In this document: positions 40,165 to 47,414 of the stretch, piece after piece | Position numbering within the stretch: the first letter of the stretch is position 1 | Layout of the letters: each line of letters begins with the position of its first letter | Assembly: GCA_014584315.1 (NCBI GenBank) | Contig: JACTNA010000019.1 | Coordinates: 1-64,000, forward strand | Direction: 5' to 3' | Source: Planctomycetota bacterium | GTDB lineage: Bacteria; Planctomycetota; Phycisphaerae; Phycisphaerales; UBA1924 | Length of the DNA stretch: 64,000 bases | Notes under the pieces: generated by a model | Told to the model about the DNA's origin: nothing | Databases searched by the model: none | The model's input: the letters and a program-made list of their open reading frames with translations, nothing else | Translations under genes and position numbers: made by a program

Positions 40165-42312
40165 TCACGCCGCCTTCGACGAGTCCTCGCGGTTGATCAA
40201 CTGCTCGATCGGGTCCACCCACCGGCGTTCCTCCAGCAACTGGTCGAGTCGATCGGCCTGCTCGAAGACGCTCTGCGCCTTCGAGAGTCGGCGCCAGATC
40301 ACGCTCCAGAACCCGACCGCCAGGAGCGACGAAACCGCCAGGCCGACGCCGGCGTAGATCGGACGCCGGTCCTCGATCGGCTCGCCGCCCAGGCGGGGCT
40401 GCGATTCGACGACCGTCACCGCCGCGTCGGCACGCCGGGAGCGCGCGGTATTCGCCTCGGCCACCAGCGTCGACACGTAGGTGTCCAGCGCACGCAGCGT
40501 GCGCTCCGCGCCAGGCCCCCTCAACTCAAGTTCCAGGCGGCCCGGAGCGGTGGAGGTCCAGACGAGGCTCGACTCGAGGGCCGCGGCGAGACGGGCCGGA
40601 TGCGCCAGGTCCGCGATGCCGCGCCGTTCCATCCGCTCCGCGACCCGGTCGAGCAGTCGCGGGTCGGTCAGCAGGTCCACGTGGAAGGTCTGCCAGCCTT
40701 CGAGTTCGGCGGGGTTCGGGTTCGTCGCCCGCTGCTGGGCGGCCAGAACGGCGCGGGCGGCGTACACAGGCTGCACGAACTGGCCCGCGACGATCCAACT
40801 CAGCAGGCCCAGCACCGCGACGAGGCCGACGAGGAAGAACCCCGCCGCCGCCGTGTTCGTGCGCGCCTTGGCGGCGTTCACACGCTTGCCCACGGCCTCG
40901 ATCGAGACGCGGGCCTCGACGAGGTCGCGCCGCTGCGCGAGCACCTGCTCGCAGCGGTCGATGCGGTCGTGCAGGGTCTGGTTGGCGCGCTCCAGCCGCT
41001 CCCGCTGACGACGCAGCGCGGCCCGGTACGCGCGCAGCCGGGCGAGCCGTTCGCCGGGGCGCGGGCCTCCTGTCGCGGACTCCACCCCGGGGGCGTTGAG
41101 CAACGCCTCACGCAGACGGGTGCGTTCGGCCTCCGCGGCAAGGAGTTTCCCTTCGAGTTCCGCGGTCCGCACTCGCAGACGCTCGGCTTCCGCCGCGCCC
41201 GCCTCGGCCCGCTCGAGTCTCGCGGCCTGCTCGCGCACCAGACGCGTAACCTCCGCGAGCCGATCGACCGCCTCTCGGAGCCGCGCTTCGTGCTCGGCGG
41301 CCGCGGCGCGGCTCCGCTCGGCATCGGCGCCCGCGTCGGCGGCACGCTCCTCGGCCTCGTTCGCGCGGCGCATCGCATCGGCGAGCGATCGCTCGATCTC
41401 CTCACGCCGACCCCGATCCGACGACTGCTCCCCGGCCGTCCGCTCCAGGTCGGCGATCAGTTGCGCCTCGCGCTCTCGTGAAGCGTCCGCCTCGCGTCGG
41501 AGCGCCTCGACGTGCCGCGCTCGTTCCGCGTCGGCGGCGCGGAGCGACTCGACCTCGGCACGCAAGCGGTTGAGTTCCTGCTCGAGCGCGTCGGCGTGTG
41601 CCGCTCGATCGCCCAGGCGGTGGACCTCGGCTTGAAGGCGTTCCGCCTCCTCCGCGCGGGGACGGAGCGCCTCCACCTCGTCGCGGAGCCGATGCGCTTC
41701 CGCGGCCACCTCGCGCAGGGTCGCGATCTCGCCTTCGAGCCGCCCGGCCTCGTCGGCGCGATGCCGCAGGTCCGCCAGTTCGCCCCTGAGCCGTTCGGTG
41801 TCCGCCCCGAGCGATCTGGCGTCGGCCAGTTCCGCTTCGAGCCGTTCGGCGTGCGCGGCCCGCGCGCGGAGCTTTTCGACTTCGTGCAGCGCACCAGCCG
41901 TGTCGGCCGAACGCGCCCGCATCGTCTCCAGTTCCGCCGCGAGACTCTCGGCGCGGCGGCGAAGGCCCTCGACCTCCGATTGGAGACGATCGGCGAGCGC
42001 GGCCCGATCACGCAGGCCGTCCGCCTGGATTCGGAGCCGATCGGCCTCATCCGCGCGATCCCGCAGCGTGGCGATCTCGGCTCGGAGGCTTTCAATCTCC
42101 CCCTCCCGATCCGGCACCGGGATGGGCGCGGGCGGGGAGTTGGCAGGTGCCGGGACCGACCTGCGGTGCTCGCCCGCTCGCTTGAGGCGGGCGAGTTGGG
42201 ATTCGACGTCCTCAATGACCCGGAGGACATCGTCCTTCGGACGGGCATCGGACCGGCGCACGGAGGGCGCGCCCCCGTCGGGTGGCCCTGTGTGGCCGTC
42301 CTTCACGCCCAT
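40165..42312 (-). CDS. Coiled-coil protein with 17-residue repeats and a Wzz-like C-terminal domain
   Basis: About 715 residues. ATG 42312 is chosen since GGGAGG lies nine bases upstream. The N-terminus is disordered (about 1-85). Residues about 86-252 form ten tandem 17-residue helical repeats of the type RAxEAxRLxxEVexLRx; further coiled coil continues to about 450. Two membrane helices (about 487-508 and 650-674) flank an extracytoplasmic domain, an arrangement like Wzz/chain-length regulators (VYAARAVLAAQQ, then a VVESQP region before the second helix). It may link cytoplasmic structure to polysaccharide export or to the envelope. It is not in the main exopolysaccharide operon. Confidence 0.75.
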   Translation of the reverse strand: MGVKDGHTGPPDGGAPSVRRSDARPKDDVLRVIEDVESQLARLKRAGEHRRSVPAPANSPPAPIPVPDREGEIESLRAEIATLRDRADEADRLRIQADGLRDRAALADRLQSEVEGLRRRAESLAAELETMRARSADTAGALHEVEKLRARAAHAERLEAELADARSLGADTERLRGELADLRHRADEAGRLEGEIATLREVAAEAHRLRDEVEALRPRAEEAERLQAEVHRLGDRAAHADALEQELNRLRAEVESLRAADAERARHVEALRREADASREREAQLIADLERTAGEQSSDRGRREEIERSLADAMRRANEAEERAADAGADAERSRAAAAEHEARLREAVDRLAEVTRLVREQAARLERAEAGAAEAERLRVRTAELEGKLLAAEAERTRLREALLNAPGVESATGGPRPGERLARLRAYRAALRRQRERLERANQTLHDRIDRCEQVLAQRRDLVEARVSIEAVGKRVNAAKARTNTAAAGFFLVGLVAVLGLLSWIVAGQFVQPVYAARAVLAAQQRATNPNPAELEGWQTFHVDLLTDPRLLDRVAERMERRGIADLAHPARLAAALESSLVWTSTAPGRLELELRGPGAERTLRALDTYVSTLVAEANTARSRRADAAVTVVESQPRLGGEPIEDRRPIYAGVGLAVSSLLAVGFWSVIWRRLSKAQSVFEQADRLDQLLEERRWVDPIEQLINREDSSKAA
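41556..42057 (-). repeat. Ten tandem 17-residue (51-bp) coiled-coil repeats
   Basis: The protein sequence reads in 17-residue steps, for example RADEADRLRIQADGLRD, RAALADRLQSEVEGLRR, RADEAGRLEGEIATLRE, RAEEAERLQAEVHRLGD. One unit is shortened to 14 residues. At DNA level the period is 51 bp with diverged copies. Confidence 0.7.
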
Positions 42313-42493
42313 CCCTGTCGTCCTCCCTTGGCACCGAAACCGCACGGCCCGGCCGGACCCGTCCGGCTGTATCGGCGTTCGCGGTCGGGCACTGAACCGC
42401 CCGGTCCGAGAACAGGCCTCCCGGCGGTCGTCCCACCCGACCGAGAGGCTGGAATCCGGCGGGAAGAACGGAACACCGCAGGCCGGAATGAGG

Positions 42494-42499
42494 TACAAT
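42494..42499 (+). promoter_or_regulatory. -10 hexamer TACAAT before the Cys-rich gene
   Basis: TACAAT lies 63 bp before the ATG at 42563, giving a leader of about 57 nt with a GAAGGAG ribosome-binding site. A -35 is not obvious. Confidence 0.4.
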
Positions 42500-42562
42500 G
42501 GACGATGTGAACCCGACGCCCGGGTGTTGTCCCCCGGAGCGACCCCTGAGGAAGGAGCCACC

Positions 42563-43036
42563 ATGTCCTGCTGCGGCACCCCGCTGTCGTTCTTCAAGCC
42601 CGTCATCGCGATCGTCGGCCTCGTCGCCGTCGGCGTCGGCGGGTACAACCTCGCGACCACAGGCTGCCCGCTGGGCGGATGCCTCGACGGCAAACCCGAC
42701 GCGAACATCGTGCAGACCGCCGGGCCGGCAACCGACGGCGCGTGCCCGCTGGGCGGATGTGCCGGCGACAAGGCCGAGGCGACCGAGTGTTCGATGGAGG
42801 CGGTCTGCGAGACGGCCTGCACCGATGAGATGAAGCAGGCGTGCCACGAGGCGAAGGCCGCGTGCGAGGCTCAGGTCGCGGAGGCCTGCCACGAGGCGAC
42901 CGCCTGCGAGGGCGAGAAGATTGCCGCGGACTGCTGCGGCTGCTCGCCCGAGGGTTGCGAGGAAGCCTGCCGCGAGGCCTGCGAGACGATGAAGGCCGCC
43001 AAGCCCGCGACGGACGGCGAGACCACCGGCGGCTGA
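42563..43036 (+). CDS. Cysteine-rich single-span membrane protein
   Basis: A 157-residue protein with 19 cysteines. MSCCG opens the sequence; a membrane helix (PVIAIVGLVAVGVGG) follows, then two copies of CPLGGC about 27 residues apart, then a helical Cys/Glu/Ala segment with cysteines every 4-8 residues (AVCETAC, QACHEAKAAC, VAEACHEATAC), a CCGC cluster and a C-terminal GCEEACREACE. Cysteines mixed with His and Glu suggest metal or cofactor binding, or disulfides outside the membrane. No known family was recognised. A strong hairpin terminator closes the gene; its transcript is probably monocistronic. Confidence 0.72.
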   Translation: MSCCGTPLSFFKPVIAIVGLVAVGVGGYNLATTGCPLGGCLDGKPDANIVQTAGPATDGACPLGGCAGDKAEATECSMEAVCETACTDEMKQACHEAKAACEAQVAEACHEATACEGEKIAADCCGCSPEGCEEACREACETMKAAKPATDGETTGG

Positions 43037-43065
43037 GCCGACCGAGCAACACGATCCCACTTCAG

Positions 43066-43094
43066 GCCCGGCGCGCTCACCCGCGCCGGGCTTT
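43066..43094 (+). terminator. Rho-independent terminator after the Cys-rich gene
   Basis: A perfect 10-bp stem (GCCCGGCGCG with CGCGCCGGGC), six-base loop CTCACC, and TTTG directly after. It is 29 bp downstream of the stop codon. Confidence 0.8.
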
Positions 43095-43106
43095 GTCGAT
43101 TTCTGG

Positions 43107-43112
43107 CATGAT
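43107..43112 (+). promoter_or_regulatory. Weak -10-like CATGAT before the epimerase gene
   Basis: CATGAT, six bases (GCACCC), GTG. It sits just behind the upstream terminator, where a new promoter is needed. Confidence 0.3.
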
Positions 43113-43118
43113 GCACCC

Positions 43119-44075
43119 GTGCGGGCCGTGACGATCGAGTCCGAGGCGTTGCGACTGCGCGTGCTGCCGGGCCTTGGGGCGGGCGTGCAGGAGTTGTTGG
43201 TGCGCGCGCCGGACGGCGCATGGCGCCCGATGCTGCGGGCGTCGCCCGATCCGCCCGACCACTTCAACGCGCTGGCGTGCTACCCGCTCGCGCCGTGGAG
43301 CAACCGAGTGCGAGGAGGGAGGTTCCGGTTCGCGGGGCGCGAGCACGCCATGCCGCCCGACTGGCCGGACGGCACGGCGATTCACGGGCTGGTCAAGGAC
43401 AAGCCGTGGCGGATCCTCGACCGTTCGCCGGTGTCGGTGCGGCTCGGATTCGACAGCCGGGATCATGCGCCATCCGGGTACCCGGCGCCGTTCTGGTGCG
43501 CGGCGCGGTATGAACTCGACGGGGCGGTCTTCCGGGCCGCGCTCGCCGTCACGATCGATGACGCAGCGGGCACGCCCGCGCCGGTCGGGCTGGGCTTTCA
43601 CCCGTTCTTTCCGCGGCGGCTGTGGGACGAGCGAGACGACGTGGTCGTCGCGTGCCGTGCCTTCGGACGTGATGCGCCCCGCGGATTGCGCGGGCGGTAT
43701 CCGTGCGATGGCATGCTGCCGGTCGGGCAGGCGGTTCAGGACGGAGTCGTGAAGCGGCTGTGCGCGGGCTCGCCGCTCGGCGCGGAGTTCCTCGACGACG
43801 TCTTCGCCGGATCGTCGGACGGCGCGACGATCGAGTGGCCATCGAGCGGCGTGCGGGCCTTATTCGAATGCTCGCCGGGGCTTGAGCACACGGTCATCTA
43901 CGCGGGCCACGACGCGTCCGGGATGCCGCTCCCGTTCTTCTGCGTCGAGCCGGTGAGCATGGTGAACGACGGGTTCAACCTGCTGGAGCGGGGCTGGGAG
44001 GGGACGGGCGTGCGCGTGCTGCACCCCGGGGAATCGTTCGAGGTCGAGTGGACGATGCGTGCGGTGCTCGCGTGA
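43119..44075 (+). CDS. Aldose 1-epimerase family protein (GalM-like)
   Basis: About 318 residues. Family features are PLAPWSNRVRGGRF, AIHGLVKDKPW with the catalytic-type histidine, LGFHPFF with the second histidine, and the C-terminal FFCVEPVSMVNDGFNLL with the catalytic glutamate. It interconverts alpha and beta anomers of hexoses. The GTG start follows a weak -10-like sequence, and a strong terminator lies 25 bp upstream, so the gene must have its own promoter. Confidence 0.88.
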   Translation: MRAVTIESEALRLRVLPGLGAGVQELLVRAPDGAWRPMLRASPDPPDHFNALACYPLAPWSNRVRGGRFRFAGREHAMPPDWPDGTAIHGLVKDKPWRILDRSPVSVRLGFDSRDHAPSGYPAPFWCAARYELDGAVFRAALAVTIDDAAGTPAPVGLGFHPFFPRRLWDERDDVVVACRAFGRDAPRGLRGRYPCDGMLPVGQAVQDGVVKRLCAGSPLGAEFLDDVFAGSSDGATIEWPSSGVRALFECSPGLEHTVIYAGHDASGMPLPFFCVEPVSMVNDGFNLLERGWEGTGVRVLHPGESFEVEWTMRAVLA

Positions 44076-44156
44076 GGAAGAGAGGGGATGGAGCGCGACC
44101 GTCGATGGTGCGGAGAAGAAGCAGAGGAAAAAGAGACGATGGTGGCGGCACGTGCA

Positions 44157-44813
44157 TCACGGACCGATGAGGGCGACGGCGGATTCGTCCGGCGTGAAGT
44201 CCGGGATCGGTGTGCCGTCGTTGAAGTAGTTGAGAATCCAGGTGAGGCTGCCGCGTTCGAACAGGTCCGCGAAGAGACGGACCGCGTCCGGGTCGTAGCG
44301 CGTGCCCGCGCCGTTGCGGAGTTCGACCAGGGCGTGCGCGGCGGCCTGCTCGCCGACTTCGTGGCGGTAGGGACGAACGCTCGTCATGGCATCGAATGCG
44401 TCGATCACGGCGAAGTAGCGGGCCACCAGCGGGATCTCGCCGTCCTTGAGGCCGTAGGGGTATCCCAGACCGTCCCAGCGTTCGTGATGGAACCGGATGA
44501 GGTCGAGGATGTGCTGATCCTCAACGTCCATGGCGACCATGCGGGCGTAGCCCGTGACCGGATGCTGTTGAATGACGGCGAACTCCTCCGGAGAGAGGCG
44601 GCCGGGCTTGGTGAGAATGGCGGAGGGGATGTCGATCTTGCCGACATCGTGCAAGGCCGCGCCCTGCGTGACGGCGTGGATCGTCGCCTGATCGGCGCGG
44701 ACGGCCTCGAGCATGGCGCGGGAATACAGCACAACCCGCCAGGTGTGCGCGGCGGTGGAGAGGTCCTTGGCTTCGATGGCCTTGACGAGTTGATGAACGG
44801 TCGCCGGGTCCAC
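44157..44813 (-). CDS. HD-GYP domain protein (putative c-di-GMP phosphodiesterase)
   Basis: About 218 residues, a single-domain protein without an attached sensor. HD motif ALHDVGKIDIP, an HHERWDGLGYPYGL segment carrying the GYP residues, and DAFDAMTSVRPYR with further metal ligands are all present. HD-GYP enzymes break cyclic di-GMP to pGpG/GMP and control the switch between motile and biofilm life. GTG 44813 has AGGAGG just upstream. It lies close to the sorted-protein and exopolysaccharide genes, where c-di-GMP control would be expected. Confidence 0.88.
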   Translation of the reverse strand: MDPATVHQLVKAIEAKDLSTAAHTWRVVLYSRAMLEAVRADQATIHAVTQGAALHDVGKIDIPSAILTKPGRLSPEEFAVIQQHPVTGYARMVAMDVEDQHILDLIRFHHERWDGLGYPYGLKDGEIPLVARYFAVIDAFDAMTSVRPYRHEVGEQAAAHALVELRNGAGTRYDPDAVRLFADLFERGSLTWILNYFNDGTPIPDFTPDESAVALIGP

Positions 44814-44940
44814 GCTGCCTCCTGCACGGGGTTCGGGCGAGACTCGAAGGGTACCCGAACGATGCGCTCCGGTTCAAGAGCGGTGCCCGCACTCGGAGGG
44901 CAGTGCGACCCGGCAAGGGCGTGAGGACGGGCCTCGCGCG

Positions 44941-44976
44941 AAAAAAACGCGTGCCCACCGGAAGGCAGGCACGCGT
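44941..44976 (-). terminator. Rho-independent terminator of the PAP-CTERM gene
   Basis: On the minus strand a nine-bp stem (ACGCGTGCC with GGCACGCGT) is followed by seven T. It lies 47-82 bp after the stop of the PAP-CTERM gene. The HD-GYP gene ahead on the same strand must therefore start from its own promoter. Confidence 0.85.
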
Positions 44977-45022
44977 CACGAGCAAGGTCAGGCCCGGGCG
45001 GTCGCCCTGAGCCGGATTGTCG

Positions 45023-45658
45023 TCAGCGGCGACGACGGACCGCAACCAGGCCGCCGAGGCCGACGAGGGCCAGGGTGCCCGGGGCCGGGATCTCGTAGAG
45101 GGCGAAGGCGACGTCGCCCGCGCCGGGGAACTGCTGGAAGCCATTGCCGTCGAAGAAGTCCGCGGCGATCGTGCCGTCGCCCGGGAGGCCGAAGTGCCAG
45201 GCGAACCCGTCATCGCCGGGGCTGATGTTGTGCGAACCGATCGAGATCCAGCCGTTGTCGACGGCGACCGGAGTGATCGCGGCGTCGAACTCGTACACCC
45301 AGTAGTTGCCGAAGATGTTGGCGTCCTGGGTGATGGTGATGTTCGCCTTGGCGATCGTCTCGGAGGAGATGGCGCCGAAGCCCGCATCGTAGAACGCGAT
45401 CGTCCACGCGGAGAAGTTGGTCAGGTCGGGGAAGATGTAGTACTCGCTCATGCCCCACCACTTCACGCGGTCGATGGTCGTGGAGCCGCCGAGGTTGAAG
45501 TTGTCGGCGATCCGCTGCGACCAGAACTGGCCGGCCTGGCCGTCGGAGAAGTACCCGCAGCCGAGGCAGCCGCCGTAGTCGGGCAACTGCTGGTAGACCT
45601 GGGCGGAAGCGCCGGCGGCGACGCCGGCAACAGCGATGAGTCCGATGATTCCACGCAT
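45023..45658 (-). CDS. PEP-CTERM-type (PAP variant) sorted exported protein
   Basis: About 211 residues with a signal peptide (MRGIIGLIAVAGVAAGASAQ). The beta-rich mature region (FNLGGSTTIDRVKWWGMSEY) ends with EIPAPGTLALVGLGGLVAV and RRRR. This tripartite tail, a Pro-x-Pro motif, membrane helix and basic end, is the exosortase recognition signal, with Pro-Ala-Pro in place of Pro-Glu-Pro. It has a CLGCGYF segment near the N-terminus. It should be anchored or released by the exosortase at 49 kb. It has a strong promoter, a long leader and a terminator. Confidence 0.88.
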   Translation of the reverse strand: MRGIIGLIAVAGVAAGASAQVYQQLPDYGGCLGCGYFSDGQAGQFWSQRIADNFNLGGSTTIDRVKWWGMSEYYIFPDLTNFSAWTIAFYDAGFGAISSETIAKANITITQDANIFGNYWVYEFDAAITPVAVDNGWISIGSHNISPGDDGFAWHFGLPGDGTIAADFFDGNGFQQFPGAGDVAFALYEIPAPGTLALVGLGGLVAVRRRR

Positions 45659-46009
45659 GCCTGTTTCTCCCTCAAATGCCGTTCCCCGGAAGGGGGAACC
45701 GTGCCGTTCTCTCTTCTCTCTCCGCATCGCCCGACAAACCACTTGCCGGGTGGCTCGTCCCGAACGCGAACACCCGCCGGGACGCGTGGGCCGTCCATTC
45801 GTCAGGCGCAGTGCGATTGCCGGATAGGTGGAACGCTCCTCCTACGGTCGGCCGCGCACCGGCCGACCCTGCCCCGATTCGGGCAGCCTGTCTCTCTGGC
45901 CACAGATATAGCCGATTTCGCTCCGCGACTCAATCAGAAACTTAGGGATTGTGCGTGACAATCCACGCCGATCCGTCCGACCGCGTCCGAATATCCGAAC
46001 AAAAGACGA
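45659..46009 (-). other. Long structured leader of the PAP-CTERM gene
   Basis: The 351-base gap between lipA and the PAP-CTERM gene contains the promoter at 45905-45933 and about 240 bases of 5' leader. A hairpin of nine perfect bp (GGTCGGCCG, loop of 5, CGGCCGACC; 45846-45868) and a second of seven bp near the start (GTTCCCC/GGGGAAC; 45681-45699) are followed by GGGAG and the ATG. Such a leader suggests post-transcriptional control. No known riboswitch class was recognised. Confidence 0.6.
45905..45933 (-). promoter_or_regulatory. Promoter of the PAP-CTERM gene
   Basis: On the minus strand TTGAGT (45933-45928), an exact 17-bp spacer and TATATC (45910-45905). This is the clearest housekeeping-type promoter in the window. 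Confidence 0.65.
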
Positions 46010-47086
46010 TCATTCGGGGCCGCGCCCACTCGCGCCGATCGTGCTCAGCACGTCGGCCTGGTGGTCGGCGTGATAACTGGACCGGACGAGCGGGCCGCTT
46101 TCGACCACCTTGAACCCCCGCCTGATGCCCTCCGCCTTGAACAAGGCGAACTGCTCGGGAGTCACCCACCTATCGATCGGGAGATGATTCCGCGTGGGCT
46201 GGAGGTACTGGCCGATCGTCAGGACATCGCAGGAGTCGACGGCCGACGGAGGTCCATCCCCGGACGGACGAGATGCCTTCGTGGCCGACTGCACCTCGTC
46301 CATCAAGGCGAGGACTTCCTCGTCGCGTTCGCCGATGCCGACCATGATGCCGGTCTTGGCGACGCACCCCTGCTCCTTCACGCGGCGGAGGAGTTCGAGC
46401 GAGCGGTCGAACTTGGCGCTGGGGCGGACGGCGGGGTACATGCGTCGGACGCACTCGAGGTTGTGATTGATGATGTGCGGTCGGGCGTCGATCACCATCT
46501 GGAGGGCGGCCCAGTTCCCCTCGAAATCAGGGATCAGCACCTCCACCGACATGGCCGGGCACGCCTCGCGGACCCGGATGATCGTCTCGGCCCAGATGCC
46601 GGCCCCGCCGTCCGGGAGTTCGTCCCGGTTGACGCTGGTGATGACCACGTGCCTCAGGCCCATGAGCGCGAGGCTCTCGGCGACCCGGCGAGGCTCGTCG
46701 CGGTCGAGCGTCGGCGGCCGGCCGGTCTTGACATTGCAGAAGCCGCAGGCACGGGTGCAGGTGTCGCCCAGGATCATGATGGTGGCGACGCCCCGGGACC
46801 AGCACTCGCCCATGTTGGGGCATCCCGCTTCCTCGCAGACGGTGTGGAGCCGGTGGGCCGAGAGTACGCCCCGCAGTCGCCGGTACCCCTCGCCGCCGGG
46901 CACCTTGGCGCGGAGCCAGGGCGGCTTGCGTTTCGGGGCCAGAGTCTGATCGGGCGCGTTGTTCAGGACCATGCCGGTGAGGCTGACCAAGGGCCGATCG
47001 AGCGTCCGGAGCGGGTCGCCACCCGGCGGTCTGGGGTGGCGTGGCCTGGGTGGTGGGGCGTGGCTTGTCGCGTCCTGCGGCGGCAT
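46010..47086 (-). CDS. lipA: Lipoyl synthase
   Basis: About 358 residues. The radical-SAM cluster motif is CTRACGFC, and the auxiliary iron-sulfur cluster ligands are in CEEAGCPNMGEC, both typical of LipA. RDELPDGGAG and SHALE-like positions are kept, with the conserved IGQYLQPTRNHLP near the end. It inserts two sulfurs into octanoyl groups on lipoyl domains. The ATG at 47086 is chosen because TACACT lies six bases before it; earlier starts give a Pro/Arg-rich extension, and Met46972 would also be possible. No ribosome-binding site is seen. Confidence 0.95.
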   Translation of the reverse strand: MPPQDATSHAPPPRPRHPRPPGGDPLRTLDRPLVSLTGMVLNNAPDQTLAPKRKPPWLRAKVPGGEGYRRLRGVLSAHRLHTVCEEAGCPNMGECWSRGVATIMILGDTCTRACGFCNVKTGRPPTLDRDEPRRVAESLALMGLRHVVITSVNRDELPDGGAGIWAETIIRVREACPAMSVEVLIPDFEGNWAALQMVIDARPHIINHNLECVRRMYPAVRPSAKFDRSLELLRRVKEQGCVAKTGIMVGIGERDEEVLALMDEVQSATKASRPSGDGPPSAVDSCDVLTIGQYLQPTRNHLPIDRWVTPEQFALFKAEGIRRGFKVVESGPLVRSSYHADHQADVLSTIGASGRGPE

Positions 47087-47092
47087 CGCGGG

Positions 47093-47098
47093 AGTGTA
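47093..47098 (-). promoter_or_regulatory. -10 hexamer TACACT before lipA
   Basis: On the minus strand TACACT, six bases (CCCGCG), ATG. Confidence 0.4.
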
Positions 47099-47290
47099 GG
47101 AAGGGGTGGGAAGACCGGAATGAGCGATTCCCGTAGCATCCGGCGGGCCAATAATCATGCCCGCAGCGGGCCGAAAGCCGCGCCGAAACGGGAAGGCCGG
47201 TTCAACCGACCCCACCGTTTCGGTCGATCCAGTGCTGCGACGCGGGCGATTCGTTCGGGAGTCCGCGAACCTGGCGACGGTGAAGAGCGT

Positions 47291-47318
47291 TTGACACCCC
47301 GTCGGCAGGCCCTAGGTT
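47291..47318 (+). promoter_or_regulatory. Promoter of the exopolysaccharide/exosortase operon
   Basis: TTGACA (47291-47296, perfect consensus), 16-bp spacer, TAGGTT (47313-47318). Confidence 0.55.
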
Positions 47319-47414
47319 TCCCCGCGTTCGGCCCCGAGGCGAGGGCGGGGGTGGGTTCCGCTGTCTGCCTCTGATTCGCTCGCACGACGCGGCGAACGGT
47401 CAAGGAGCGTGAGT

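Larger units (their letters stand above)
47087..47414. other. Divergent promoter region between lipA and the exopolysaccharide operon
   Basis: 328 bases hold the lipA -10 on one strand and the operon promoter on the other. The operon transcript would begin near 47325 with about 90 nt of leader. Nothing else was recognised: no ORF with a start site, no strong terminator. Confidence 0.6.

Noticed and set aside
41556..42057. CRISPR array or DNA-level tandem repeat
   Set aside because: The 51-bp periodicity is diverged and follows protein repeats; there are no constant repeats with unique spacers.
45659..46009. Riboswitch in the PAP-CTERM leader
   Set aside because: Two hairpins are clear, but no known aptamer consensus was recognised, so only a structured leader is claimed.
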